In this document: positions 1 to 10,968 of the stretch, one piece after another | How positions within the stretch are numbered: the first letter of the stretch is position 1 | How the letters are laid out: every line of letters starts with the position of its first letter | Source: Adiantum capillus-veneris | Taxonomy: Eukaryota; Streptophyta; Polypodiopsida; Polypodiales; Pteridaceae | Direction of reading: 5' to 3' | Length of the DNA: 64,000 nucleotides | NCBI GenBank assembly: GCA_014529385.2 | Contig: CM043943.1 | Coordinates: forward strand, 157,870,247-157,934,246 | Position numbers and translations under genes: made by a program | The notes under the pieces: generated by a model | Told to the model about the DNA's origin: nothing | The model's database searches: none | What the model saw: only the letters and a program-made list of their open reading frames with translations

Positions 1-655
1 TCATGCAAATTCTGTGTGGCATGCTGTGGAGAAGAAGAGACTGAAAGAGTCTCCTTCTCCTGAATCCTTTCAATCTTGTCCTGCATATTAGCAATGAGAG
101 ATGGAGAATGAGCAATGTCCTCTCCATGAATGACAATTGGAGAATCACTTGTGGCATTGAGAGTTATAGTGTTAGTCTTAAAATCCATGAGAGCGTCATT
201 ATCACGAAACCATCGAATGCCCAAAATCATATTACATCTTGAGAGAGGAGAAACAACAAATCTTCTAGTGAAGGCAGTCTGTTGAATTGCAAACAACACA
301 TCAAGGCACTCCTCCGTGATGAGAGCGTCCATACCGGGACGACCTCGATAGGAGATCTCGGACTAACTTCGAGGCGGGCTCTCTCAACAAGAGAGGAACT
401 GATCACATCATGCATACTACCTGGGTCAAACAATATGACAAAACGGTGCCCCGACGTACGACCATAACATTTAATGAGAGAATCATCAATGGGAGGGTCG
501 TGAGAAACTTGGGGCACACTCGTGTTATCATTCCTTGCATTGAGAGACGAAGTGGGTGCTGTGGGTTCTTTAGATTCATTCGATTCAAGCTTAGGACATG
601 TTCGTTTTATGTGACCCTTAATGTGACAATGAAAACAACGACCTTCCTTAGAATA
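1..655 (-). pseudogene. Zinc knuckle and retropepsin-like region of element A2
   Basis: Read on the minus strand, a CCHC knuckle (CFHCHIKGHIKRTC, about 597-640) is followed by an acidic linker and an aspartic-protease-like segment with VILFDPGSMHD, where DPGS stands in the place of the usual D-[ST]-G. Relative to element A a short deletion after 'SPRSPIEV' (about 340) shifts the frame. Beyond it, the flap and C-terminal segment (MILGIRWF-like) is still readable to base 1. In Ty3-type elements the protease matures the polyprotein inside the particle. The frame break makes this copy inactive. Confidence 0.75.
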
Positions 656-689
656 AGTGCTTTGTTCTTCCGACGTGATATATCCTCCT

Positions 690-1749
690 ACAATTCCTTG
701 TGCTACCTTTTCATCTGGAGTAAGCTTAGGTTTAGCAATTGTGTTAGCCTTACCCTTAGATTCATTGAGAGACTGTTGGAAGATTGGTTAGAAGAGTTAT
801 CATTCTCACCATTGTTACCGTTCTTACCGTTCTGAGGGTTCTGAGAAGTCTGCGAGGTACTTGTGGAAGTCTTGTTCTCCTTAGGCTTTCCCTTGTTGTG
901 CTTCATCTCCTGTGCGAGAGCAATCGCTACCGCCTTGTTGAGATCGATTGGATCGAGTACCTCGACATCGTACTTGATATACTCGTCTAATCCAAAGAGA
1001 AAAGCCTCTTTGCGCTCATCATCCGATTTTCGTAATTGAGTGCCTAGCTGCAAAACACGATTAGAAAAAGACATGACTGGCATACCATTTTGCTTGAGAG
1101 AGCGCCAATTGTCTTTCAATCGTGCGAAATACTGAGGTGGCATAAACCGCGCCTTGAGCTTGTTTTGGAAATCAGCCCAATCGAAGGAAAGGGGCGTGAA
1201 TCCATCGGCTTCCTCTAGGTGCGCGGCTAGCTGTGCCTCTTGCCATGCGTGGTACCAATTGATGGCATCACCGGCAAGGTACATATCTGCCGTCAAAACT
1301 TTGCTATTTCTTGTCTTCTTAGTTGTCGCAAAATAAGCATTAAATTGATGCAACTAAGAATGAATAACCGTAGCATCCATCTTATCGTCATACTTACTGA
1401 AAGTCAACTTCTCTGTGGACTGGATGGTTGGAATCCACGTCGTGGCTTGCACCACTTGAGGAACTCCCACGATCTTTGGGTGGTTCGGTCTTCGAGCCTA
1501 GGACTTGGGCAATCAATTTTTGAGTGCGTAGCTCCCTTCGAGCTTCACGCTCGGCCTCCAAGGTCGCGCTTTGTGCTGCCGCTTCCTTCTTTCTTAGTTC
1601 TTTTTTTTTCTTTCAGTGAGTACAACTCGTGGCGTAGATGGCGAAAGGGGAGGGTCGAAAAAATCTCCTGGTGGGGAAAAATCTTTGTCGCCTCTCTCAT
1701 GCTCATCACCTGTATGCGAAGTATCCATTCCGCTTCGGGTGACGACCAT
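690..1749 (-). pseudogene. gag pseudogene of element A2
   Basis: The capsid-like gag starts at the ATG on minus 1749-1747, at the same place as in element A (38045). Recognisable segments are the N-terminal MDTSHTGDEHERG tract and the Retrotrans_gag core with GDAINWYHAWQEAQ and MPPQYFARLKD, then a basic/NG-rich tail. About 95 bp of the N-terminal Arg/Glu coiled coil present in A are missing, and the frame shifts again near 700 before the zinc knuckle. A2 retains about 13 residues (around TTKKTRNSKV) that A has lost. Gag would form the virus-like particle; this copy is broken. Confidence 0.8.
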
Positions 1750-2182
1750 GCACTATGATCTTTGGTGCTTAAGTTCACGAGGAACTTGGGTTCTTGAGGG
1801 TCTTGGTTCTTGGGTTCTTGAGGTTCTTGAGGTGTTCTTTCGCTTGCAAATCGCGTTGGAGAAGGATCTTCTCTTTACCCGAGTTCTACTCCTTTCTGCG
1901 GGTGCACCCCTTGGCGGCCTTGCGCTCACACCAAGGTTGCTTTTTCCCACCTCACGTCGATTGGCCGGCCGCTAAGTGCACGATCTGCTCTCAATGAGTG
2001 AAAAGAGACACAAGGGGAGGCTGGACAAGCCCTTCTTTCTTGGGATTCCTTTCACTCTTCAACAAAACACGATTAGGAATCGACACGCCCAAGCGAACTT
2101 GGGTTCGTGTGACCTTAACAAGCAAAAACAATTCTTGTGGTTCTTGTCGTTCTTTCCTTGAGTGATACCGAACACTGCCAAA

Positions 2183-2194
2183 GCTCTGATACCA
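2183..2194 (-). other. Primer-binding site of A2
   Basis: On the minus strand this reads TGGTATCAGAGC, complementary to the 3' end of plant initiator tRNA-Met. It lies one base downstream of the LTR end (...CCTAACA), which fixes the LTR boundary at 2196. Confidence 0.85.
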
Positions 2195-2195
2195 A

Positions 2196-3374
2196 TGTTA
2201 GGTGCAGCGGAATGATTGTTTGCGCTTTGCTCAAGATGAGTGCTCCGAACTGTGCTCAAGGTTCCTTTTGTTCTTACGGAAGGGAGAGCCTTCCGTTTCT
2301 TAATGGAAAGTGCTATGATCACAAGGAGGTGAATGGACACTGTGCGTGCAAGTGTATGAGATTGAGAGATAGAGAGAGAAGAGAGATACGACACCAGAGA
2401 TGTTGTAAAACCCTCCTCCGAAGGCCCCACTCTCGTTGGCGAGAGTGGTCTACTTATGATTGTACAAAGTGGTACAATGACGATGCAATGGACTGATGCA
2501 ATTGGGACTATGCCGATGACGACAACGGTGACGACGACGACGACTTTAGGGCTGAAATCTGTGGTCTTCTATCTGTTGAATTTCGGGGCTGTTTTGGTGG
2601 CTGAAAATCTCTGTTTTGGCTGCGTTTTCGAGGCTGAAGATGGGGGTATCTGCAATGCTTCTAGGGCTGAATCTGCTGTTGATCAAGCATGCTGAAATCG
2701 CTGCCTATTCTGCTGCATTTTGGCTGAAAATCACTAACGTTGATCTGCTTGCTGAGCTAGCAAAACCGCTGGCGTTGATGAACTCCAAAAACGCTGATGG
2801 CTGAGATAGGAAAACGCTAGCAAACTGATGCTTCTGCTGGCGATTGGGTGGATCTGCAACCGCTAGGGGACTGGGAGATGTTGGCGATCATGCAAGGGAT
2901 GGAAACGCCCGAGATCTGAAAATGCCCGAGGAGGATGGGGATCCAAAACACTGGGGGTGCTGAGGAGTTACTGCTGAGAAGTTGCCTATTGAGCGGGAAG
3001 CTCCTGCTGCCTCTTCTGCCAGAAAGTGCTAACTTGGGTTTGCTTATATATTAACTTAGCAAAATTGCCCTACCTACTTTTGTTGGAAAGTCACTTAAAA
3101 ATAATAAGTGAAAATACAAAAAATAGGGAAAATAGGCTAAATGCATTGAAAAATTCCCTTGACTGAATCTGATGGATTCTGAAGGGAATACTGATGATCA
3201 TGCAGTGTGCAACCAGAGGATATGCATTTATGCTAAGTGACTGGGCATGCACGGTCTACGAATAGACTCACAAAAGTGCTAGATCACTGCTAAATCTAGA
3301 CTGACTGGACTGACTGAACCCTGATCATGCTGTAGCTTGTCCACGTACACATAGGGTTGGATGTGTCACGTGAT
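2196..3374 (-). repeat. 5' LTR of element A2
   Basis: This matches the 1164-bp LTR of element A along its length in reverse orientation, including the TGTCACGTGA start (the outer CA is mutated to TA at 3373-3374) and the ...CCGCTGCACCTAACA end. It contains a GAC-rich stretch (about 2505-2545). No coding. Confidence 0.85.
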
Positions 3375-3567
3375 AGGGACGCTCGGTCTTACAGGTGCAC
3401 GCCTACGTCCTCGGACGTTGGTCCCAGCACGGGGGAGCTACCGGATGGTGGCTATGGTCAGGTGGTTCGTCCGACGCGTATCTGTAGGCGGTCTGTGTAG
3501 CCGGGAGATCTTTTCTCCTTGTTCGTTTCACGGACCTTGTTAGGTTATGCGGGAGGAGTGTTCATCG

Positions 3568-4023
3568 CATTGTAACAAGGAATGGGGGGAACACAGCCCA
3601 AACGTTTCGGAACGGTGTTCCGGACGAGTTCTATTCCCGAAACAGAGATGGAAACGGAACGCTGTTCCGGAACGGGGTGTAACTGGAATGGGCAGAACAT
3701 GAGGCGGAACTGCAAAATGCAGGGCGGAACGGGCAAAAGTAGGCATTTTGGGGGGAAAAAGTGGGCTTTTGGGGATAGATTTAGGGCTGTTCGGGGAACA
3801 TGTTTGGTGCAGTTTAAGGTCAGGTTAGGGGGCAAATTTGGGGGCAGTTTTGGGGTTGTTTAGGAGTTTATTTGGGACTAAGCTAAATGGAGGTAGTTCA
3901 ATCCTTAATTTAGGTGGACCGTTCCAACCCCGTTCCCGTTCCGGCCCCCCCTCCTCCTACCCGTCTCGTTCCGGACCCTCCCGTTCTCGTTTCCCGTTCC
4001 CGTTCCCGTCCCGGGTAACTATG
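3568..4023 (+). mobile_element. Non-autonomous hAT-like element, copy 1
   Basis: A 456-bp insertion with terminal inverted repeats (CATTGTAAC at the left; the right end read inversely is CATAGTTACCCGG). It is flanked by the 8-bp direct repeat GTTCATCG/GTTCATTG (3560-3567 and 4024-4031, one mismatch). The homologous region of element J/H near 15780 shows the empty site, with GTTCATCG present once. The interior is packed with GGAACG/CGTTCC motifs and codes for no transposase. An 8-bp duplication and a CAnnG-type terminus are hAT hallmarks; superfamily assignment is inference. Confidence 0.75.
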
Positions 4024-4395
4024 GTTCATTGGCGGCTTTATGTTTCTATGTCTTGGAACATGCATATGTGAGCATTTGTGTTGCATTGTGATGTGCCAAC
4101 CACTGAATATTCCTAATTGGATGAGATTGCCTGGGTATGTAATTTTAGTGGATCAAGACACCCGTGGAAGATCAGTCTGGTCTGGGTGTGATGGCTAATT
4201 TTACTAGCCGGAATATGGAGAGTTCCGATCAGGACGAAAGGAGAAGCTAACTCCTTGATCAAAAGAGCCGAAAGGAGAACCTAACTCCTTAACAAAAAGA
4301 GCAAATTGATTGTCCCTCAGAAATTTTTGAGCTAACTTGAGTTGTTTTGCAGATATGCTTGTCGCGGACGATTACTCTCTCTTAAGAAGGGGAGA

Positions 4396-5395
4396 TGTAA
4401 CGAACTGCTGACGTGTCAAAGCCTAAAGAATAGAGCAAACTTACAGATGCTGACCGAGGGGCCTAAACCCTAAGAAGAACGAGTAACAGAAGAAGAAGTC
4501 CTACCAACTTATGGGGACCCCGTCCAATGGCGCCCCAAGTGACGTAAAGGAAATAAAGCAGGACCCACATACACGCACACACCAGAAATTGCGTAGCTAT
4601 TGATGACATGGCAGATTTCCGAAAATCATGTTGGTTGATGACGTGGCATGCTGTACGGATTTCCATGTTTTGCGTTGGTTGATGACGTGGCAGGTTGTAC
4701 GGATTTCCGTGATTTACGTTGGCAACTTTTTTGCATTGCTTTTGGACCAGAAGCTTTTGAGTTTGAAGGCTTTTCATGTATAACTGCTTTTGGGGCCTAG
4801 GGCCTTTAAATATGAGGTTAGGGCTCATTCTCTGGCATGCTTCCTGGAGAAGGTGCAGAGTCTAGAGTATCGGCTTGTATTGTATTGATGCAATATAAAG
4901 AAATACCGAAAGGGGCGCCAAGGTTTGGGGCCAATACTTTTTGGGGTAGAATTCTGCCACTCCGTGTCGCGTGTCGTCTCTCTCTTTCAGTTCAATTGTT
5001 ATTAAAGTGCTAAAAGTCTGTTCAGTTTATTCTTTTCTATTGGCACGTGGTACCCTGTCACAATTGCTTTTGGACCATAAGCTTTTGAGTTTGAAGGCTT
5101 TTCATGTATAACTGCTTTTGGGGCCTAGGGCCTTTAAATATGAGGTTAGGGCTTATTCTGTGGCATGCTTCCTGGAGAAGGTGCAAAGTTTGGAGTACCG
5201 GCTTGTTATTTTGTTGATGCAATATAAAGAAATACCGAAAGGGGCGCCAAGGTTTGGGGCCAATACTCTCTGGGGTGGAATTCCGCCACTCCATGTCGTG
5301 TGTCGTCTCTCTCTTTCAGTTCAGTTGTTATTAAAGTGCTAAAAGTCTGTTCAGTCTATTCTTTTCTATTGGCACGTGGTGCCCGTCTTGTGACA
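4396..5395 (+). repeat. LTR of element G with internal duplication
   Basis: It starts TGTAACGAACTGCTGACGTG after the polypurine tract and ends ...CTTGTGACA. It has a TTTAAATA TATA-like box (about 4804) and the conserved R/U5 block GAAATACCGAAAGGGGCGCC. Its downstream 328 bp (about 4735-5062) are repeated directly at about 5063-5390, so there are two TATA/R/U5 modules in tandem. It is related to LTR J (16848-17542). Confidence 0.8.
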
Positions 5396-5879
5396 TAGTA
5401 CTTCACCGTATTGCTCTCTAGTGTTGTTGGTTTTGAAGAAAGACGGATCTTGGAGAATGTGCATCGATTATAGAGCTCTCAACAAAATCATCATCAAGAA
5501 CAGATTTCTGATTCCTAGAATCAATGATATACTTGACCGACTTCAGGGATCCTCGTGCTTTAGCAGGATCGACTTGAAAAGTGGATATTATCAGATTCGA
5601 ATCGCGCCCGGAGACGTTACAAGACAGCCTTTCTGGCGATTTTTGGGTTATTTGAGTTTTTGGTGATGCCTTTTGGCCTAACCAATGCTCTTGCGACATT
5701 TAACCGGATGATGGACAGGATTTTTCGAGAGTACAGGCTATTTGTTGGCACTTTCTTTGACGATATCATTGTTTTCTCCAAGGATGAGGCAGAACATAGA
5801 GATCATCTGCTTCAAGTCTTTCAGGCATTGCGAGATCACAAGTTAGTGATTAATGCGAAGAAAAGTGAATTTTTCCTAC
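5396..5879 (+). pseudogene. Gypsy F reverse transcriptase fragment
   Basis: The fingers and palm of a Ty3-type RT are recognisable: KKDGSWRMCIDYRALN, FSRIDLKSGYYQIRI, MPFGLTNA, and the catalytic loop in VGTFFDDIIVFSK (DD intact). A frameshift near 5625-5665 separates the first two motifs from the MPFGLTN segment. RT copies element RNA to DNA in the particle. The frame ends inside the thumb, where the copia LTR begins at 5880. Pseudogene. Confidence 0.9.
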
Positions 5880-6141
5880 TAGAGCGCGAAGTAGAAGGTA
5901 CCGGTAGGTGCGCGTCGTGATGTAGTGCAGGATTGGGGCAAGAAGCAGGAGGCAGAGTGCAGCAGAGAGGAAGCGCTAGGGATCTAAGCAGGGAGAGAGA
6001 GAGCTCACGTTTTTGGGGAAAACTCTAAGCGAGTTTTGGGTTTTCTCACTTTTATTATAAGTGACTTTAAAAAAATGTGTCCAGGTTCAATATGAACCTG
6101 GACAAAGTATAAAAATGTACAAAAAGGGGTTATTTAGGCCA
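5880..6141 (-). repeat. 3' LTR of copia element
   Basis: Matches 10702-10968 base for base over long stretches (for example GCGCGAAGTAGAAGGTACC and TTCAATATGAACCTG). The LTR U3 start is next to a purine run on the minus strand (AAGTGAGAGG). The outer terminus is TA rather than CA, and the first roughly 10 bases of U3 differ from the other LTR. Confidence 0.8.
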
Positions 6142-8912
6142 ACCTCTCACTTAAAGGCATAAATGACGCCTTTAAGTTAACTAACTCCACCAGTTGTATG
6201 CAATGCTCATGTTGAGCCTTAGCAAGACTCTTGGTGAGAACATCTGTAGGGTTATCTTGTGTATGGATCTTAGTCAAGGTTACTAGACCATCCTCCAATA
6301 CTCGTCGTATAAAGTGGTACCACACATCTATGTGTTTGGTACGCGTATGAAACATGGCATTTTTGACTAAATGGACAGCACTGTGGCTATCACAACCCAA
6401 CACGGGTGTCTGAGCAGGCATGCTAAGTTCTTTTGCAAGTCTGTCCAACCAAATGGCCTCTTTTGAAGCCTCTGTGGCTAAAATATATTCAGCCTCAGTA
6501 GTACTCAATGCCACAATTTTCTGTAACCTAGAACACCAAGAGACTGCATCACCAACAATGGCAAATACATATCCACTGGTAGATTTCCTGATATCCATGT
6601 CACCTGCCATGTCTGCATCACAATATCCTTGCAACTTTAAGTCGCTTTTGCCATAACAGATACACTTTGATTGTGTACCTTTCAAATATCTCAGAATGCA
6701 TTTGACAGCTTCCCAATGCGCTTTGCCAGGATTCGACATGTATCGGCTAACAACTCCCACTGCATAAGCAATGTCGAGACGAGTGGCAACCATAGCATAC
6801 ATAAGAGAACCACAAGCTGATGCATAAGGGATTCCCTTCATTGATTTCAATGCCACCTCATCCTTTGGGCAATCTGCTTTGCTAAGCTTAGTGTACGGAG
6901 GTAAAGGTACCCCCAAGAGACTTAGCATCAGCCATATTAAATCTGTCAAGTACTTTTGCAATGTACCTTTCTTGAGATAAAAACAACAATTTCAGCTTTC
7001 TATCTCTTTTAATACGCATGCCCAAAATATGCTTTGCATCACCCAAATCCTTCATAGAAAATGCTGAATTTAGCTTACGTTTCAGAGCATCAAGACTAGT
7101 CTTATGTTTCCCGACAAGCAGTATGTCATCAACATAGAGAACAAGTATGATGGGACTACCGTCTTCATCCCTTTTCGTGTATAAATAATGATCTGCTTGG
7201 CTGCGTTTAAAACCTTGAGACAGCATAAAAGTGTCAAACTTCTTATACCACTGTCGTGATGATTGTCTCAAACCATACAGAGCCCTTTTCAGTTTGCATA
7301 CACGTTCCTTGTGTGTAGGAACTACAAAACCTTCAGGTTGTTTCATGTATATGTCCTCTTCAATGTCACCATGCAAAAACACTGTCTTTACATCCATTTG
7401 ATTCAATTCCAAATCAAGTACCGCAATGAGAGCAAAAAGGACACGTAAAGCCTTGTACTTGGGTTTTTCATCCACTATCTTAATCTTGTATACCCATTTG
7501 TTAGGAAGAGCCTTTCTCCCTTTAGGCAATGGCACAAGATCCCAAGTATCATTTGCATACGAGGATTTGATTTCCTCTTGCATCGCAAGCTCCCACTTAC
7601 TGCTTGACTCACATGATTTGGCCTCTTTATATGTAAGAGGTTCACCCTCATCTGTCAACATTACATGATCCAAAGAGGGGTTAAATCTTTGCGGTTGCCT
7701 TCTCAATCGAATTGACCTGCGTACCCAATGATCTACAATCTCAGACAACGGTTCTACATCATAAGGCAATTCATTTTCAACTCTATCATGCTGCTGAAAA
7801 TCATTTTCAGCCAATTCAGGTGGCTGTCCATCCTCATTAGGAGCATCGAAATCATGTCCTACCTCTTCTGGCTCAAGGTTAACCGGCTGATTATCAATTT
7901 CAGCTTGCGGTAATGTATCATGAGGCTCTTTTTCAACATCAATTGGTGGCACGGAAGGTTGAAATCTGACTGTTTTCTTGTCAGTATCAGATTTTGTAGC
8001 ATTCTTAAGCAGTTTTGCCTCATTGAACACTACATCTTGGCTGCGTATTATCTTTCTAAACTGTGGTAACCACACTCTATAGCCCATTTCACCTTCTTTC
8101 CCATAACCTAGGAAGACTCCTTTAATGGACTTCATATCAAGCGTTGTTCTCAAGTCATTGCGTACATGAACAAAAGCTTCGCAGCCAAATACTCTCAAAT
8201 GATCATAAGAGGCAGGTTTGCCAGACCAAACCTCCCCTGGAATGTCACTTTTCAGCGTACTATTAGGAGAGCGATTGCAAATATGAACTGCAGTTTTCAA
8301 TGCCTCCCCCCCAAACTCTTGGGAAAGATTAGCGGTGGACAACATGCAACGCACTGTCTCACATAAAGTACGATTATACCTCTCAGCCACACCATTAGAA
8401 GACGGATTATAAGGGGTTGTCAACTCCCTTTTAATCGCATTTTCATCACAAAAACGTTGAAATTCAGCAGATACATACTCTCCTCCATTATCAGATCTGA
8501 GACATTTAAGCTTAGTACTCTTTTGCGTAGTGAAAAAAGCATGAAACTTCTTAAAAGCATTAAAAATCTCACTCTTACTTTTCAACAAATGTACCCATCC
8601 TTTCCTCGTACAGTCATCAATGAATGTAACAAAATACAATGCACCACCAAAAGACTTAACAGGCATAGTGTATACATCGGAGTGAATAAGATCAAGAGGA
8701 TTAGCTTTGCGAGAGACACCAGAGTAATAAGAAGATTTCTTTTGCTTTCCATAAAGACAATCGTTACAAAAATCCAAGTTTTTGCCTTTTACATCAACCC
8801 TCTTCAGAGAGGAAAGCACATCAATACCCTTTTGGTTCATATGGCCAAGTCTCTTATGCCACAATTCCGTGTGTTGAGCAACTTCAGCAACAACAAGAAA
8901 CTTGCCAGGCAA
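6134..8912 (-). pseudogene. Copia integrase, RT and RNase H
   Basis: From the N-terminus this shows the GAG-pre-integrase zinc region (LWHKRLGHM ... FCNDCLYG, an H-H-C-C pattern). The integrase core has LIHSDVY, RSDNGGEY and the NGVAERYNRT glutamate. RT has NQMDVKTVFLHGD and the catalytic YVDDILLVG. After a frameshift at a run of five C (6911-6915) comes RNase H with GYCDADMAGD, STTEAEY and the C-terminal TKHIDVWYHF. The stop lies within the 3' LTR (6134). The length is normal for copia pol. One in-frame stop separates it from the upstream protease frame. Catalytic residues are intact; the frameshift and stops inactivate it. Confidence 0.92.
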
Positions 8913-8921
8913 AGCTTTGCA

Positions 8922-10274
8922 TCAAAGATAGTACAAAGTACCTCTTTTAGACCCTTTTGCAACAAGCATAGAGTCCTTAAGCAACTTCCATGAACCCCCA
9001 GCAAAGATGGTAGTATAACCATGTGCATCTAACTGGCCAACAGATAGCAAACTTTTCTTAATGCCTGGTACAAACTTGACATCATTCAACACAAGCTCTT
9101 GACCATTGTTAAGAACCAAAAGCATAGTACCCATTCCCTCAATATTGCAAGAAAAATTATCACCAAGGTACACCTTGCCATAATTGCTTGCAGCATATGT
9201 AGCAAAACACTCCAAAGATGAAGTCACATGGAATGAAGCACCAGAATCCACTATCCATGATTGAGATAGGCCATCATTAGCATTGAGCAATACATCAATG
9301 ACATCTTTCTTCGAGATAAGCATGTCTTCTGCATTAGCTATCACCAAATCTGAGGGGCATGAAGCCGCAACCAAGATTTCCTCAACGTCTGACAACTCCT
9401 CAATGACCACACTAGAGGATACATTTGCATTCTCAGCATCCCTCGAGGAATCACCTGTTGATTTTTTCCCTTTCTTCTCATCTTTCTTCTTCTCATCTTG
9501 CGTTTCCTTCTTCCTTTCCTGCTCTTTCTTGAAATACCTGCAATCGGGTTTCTTGTGACCCTTTCTGCCACATTGATAACAAGTGACATCCTTATCCTTT
9601 GTCTTGCTCTTACTTCTCTCTTGAGTCCTGTTGCCCGCATCACGCTTTTGATTTCTACCTCTTGCATTGTAGGCAGAACTGCCACCTTCCCCACTAGACT
9701 TGCGTCTAATCTCTTCATTGAGAATAGACCCTCTCACACTGTCATACGTGAGAGTGGGACTGTTGCTTAAGGAGACAACCAAGGTTTCCCAAGTATCTGG
9801 CAATGTCATAAGCAAGAAGATCGCTTTCAACTTATCATCGAATTGCTGAAGCCCACTGTCCTGCAACTGACTCAACACACCTATAAAATCACTCAGATGC
9901 TCAGAAGCTGACTTCGAGTCATCAAGCTGCATATTCACCAACTTTCACATCAAATGCACCTGGTTCACAGGCGTGGTGTTTTCATAATTGGATTTTAGCT
10001 TTTGCCATATTGCATAAGCAGAGTCCAAACGCTTGATGTCCGTTAAAATGTCATCATTGATAGCCATTTTGATGTATGCCATAGCCTTCTTATTCAACCT
10101 GGCCCACTCTTCGTCAGACAAACCTGGCGGCTTATTCTCTTCCAGTGCATCTTCACAATCCTTTAAGAAAAGGATACTTTACATGCGTTTTTGCGAGAGG
10201 TCGAAGCCTTGACCATCGATCCGTTTGATTTCCATCAAATTTTTAGTGTTAGATGCGGAAGAGGAAGAAGCCAT
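8922..10274 (-). pseudogene. Copia gag and protease
   Basis: It begins at the ATG on minus 10274-10272 (MASSSSASN...). It has a UBN2-type gag core (about 9700-10150), a CCHC knuckle CYQCGRKGHKKPDC, a Lys/Glu-rich linker, then a protease with WIVDSGASFHV and a C-terminal LLSVGQL segment. In-frame stops occur at 10181-10179 (TAA) and near 9946 (TGA where copia gags usually have Arg), and a TGA at about 8924 separates the protease from integrase in the same frame. Gag packages RNA and the protease matures the polyprotein. Recently decayed. Confidence 0.9.
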
Positions 10275-10687
10275 TTTAATTCAACCACGAGTGTGTATAC
10301 AAGAAAGATTCAATAGGCTGAAAATTTAAGCAAATAGGAGCAACCACAAGACTTTGCATACGATAGACCACAATTTCTTTACATGAAACTGTCCAAATCT
10401 GAAATTTTAGCTGAAAAGTGCAATTTCAAGCACCTGTACTCAGATTTTCACTCAGTTTGTCGCGACAAACATCAACACATGTAATCCCATAACTTTGGTA
10501 CACCTGCGTATTGCTGTTTTGACTTGTTCTAACCTGTAAATCACCTGTTTTGTGCTGTTTTGTCTGTTTTGGTGACCTTTTCGACTCCGGAAGCAAGGGG
10601 CTTCGCGATGGAAGCGAAATTGATCGTGGGAGAGCAATTTTAACTCCCTGTCCAGCAGACTGCGCATGGCTGTTTTGAAACCCTAGG

Positions 10688-10699
10688 GCTTTGATACTA
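10688..10699 (-). other. Copia primer-binding site
   Basis: On the minus strand TAGTATCAAAGC, a two-mismatch version of the tRNA-Met site TGGTATCAGAGC, two bases downstream of the 5' LTR end. Confidence 0.6.
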
Positions 10700-10701
10700 G
10701 T

Positions 10702-10968
10702 TGAAAGCGCGAAGTAGAAGGTACCGGTAGAGGTGCACGTCGCGATGTAGTGCAGGATTGGGGCAAGAAGCAAAGGCGGAGTGCAGCAGAGAGGAAGCGC
10801 TAGGGATCGAAGCAGGGAGAGAGAGAGAGCTCACGTTTTTGGGAAAAACTTTTGGGTTTTCCCACTTTTATTATAAGTGACTTTAAAAAAATGTGTCCAG
10901 GTTCAATATGAACCTGCACGAAGTAAAAAAATGTACGAAAAGGGGTTATTTAGGCCTTTAACCCAACA
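10702..10968 (-). repeat. 5' LTR of copia element
   Basis: A 267-bp LTR; on the minus strand it runs TGTTGGGTTAAAGGCC ... GCGCTTTCA, with canonical TG/CA ends. It carries a purine/GA-rich segment (about 10812-10830). Confidence 0.8.

Larger units (their letters stand above)
1..3374 (-). mobile_element. LTR element A2 (gag-protease type), partial
   Basis: This is the 5' part of a minus-strand LTR retrotransposon: an LTR at 2196-3374, a tRNA-Met primer site at 2183-2194, then decayed gag and protease running off the window at base 1. It is a close relative of element A at 29187-42085; LTR, leader, gag and protease align collinearly. The outer LTR edge joins element G sequence at about 3375, so A2 probably inserted into G. 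The other end is outside the window, so no target duplication can be checked. Whether A2 carries RT or integrase cannot be seen here. Confidence 0.85.
3375..5395 (+). mobile_element. 3' end of LTR element G
   Basis: This holds non-coding 3' internal sequence, a polypurine tract (AAGAAGGGGAGA, about 4384-4395) and an LTR (4396-5395). The internal part aligns with the internal 3' part of the minus-strand element J/H (about 15452-15800), for example the shared TTTTTGAGCTAACTTGAGTT. It is interrupted by a hAT-like insertion at 3568-4023. Coding sequence and 5' LTR are absent; the left side is cut by A2. Confidence 0.75.
5880..10968 (-). mobile_element. Ty1/copia element, nearly complete, minus strand
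   Basis: Two short LTRs (5880-6141 and 10702-10968), a primer site, gag, protease, integrase, RT and RNase H in copia order. It sits between two pieces of gypsy F, but the 5-bp flanks differ (CCTAC versus GGACT) and about 300 bp of gypsy are missing. A post-insertion deletion or recombination is therefore likely. It is one of the best preserved polyproteins in the window: the visible defects are three in-frame stops and one homopolymer frameshift. Confidence 0.9.

Noticed and set aside
7728-8993. Several plus-strand frames opposite copia pol
   Set aside because: Antisense shadows of the minus-strand integrase/RT gene.
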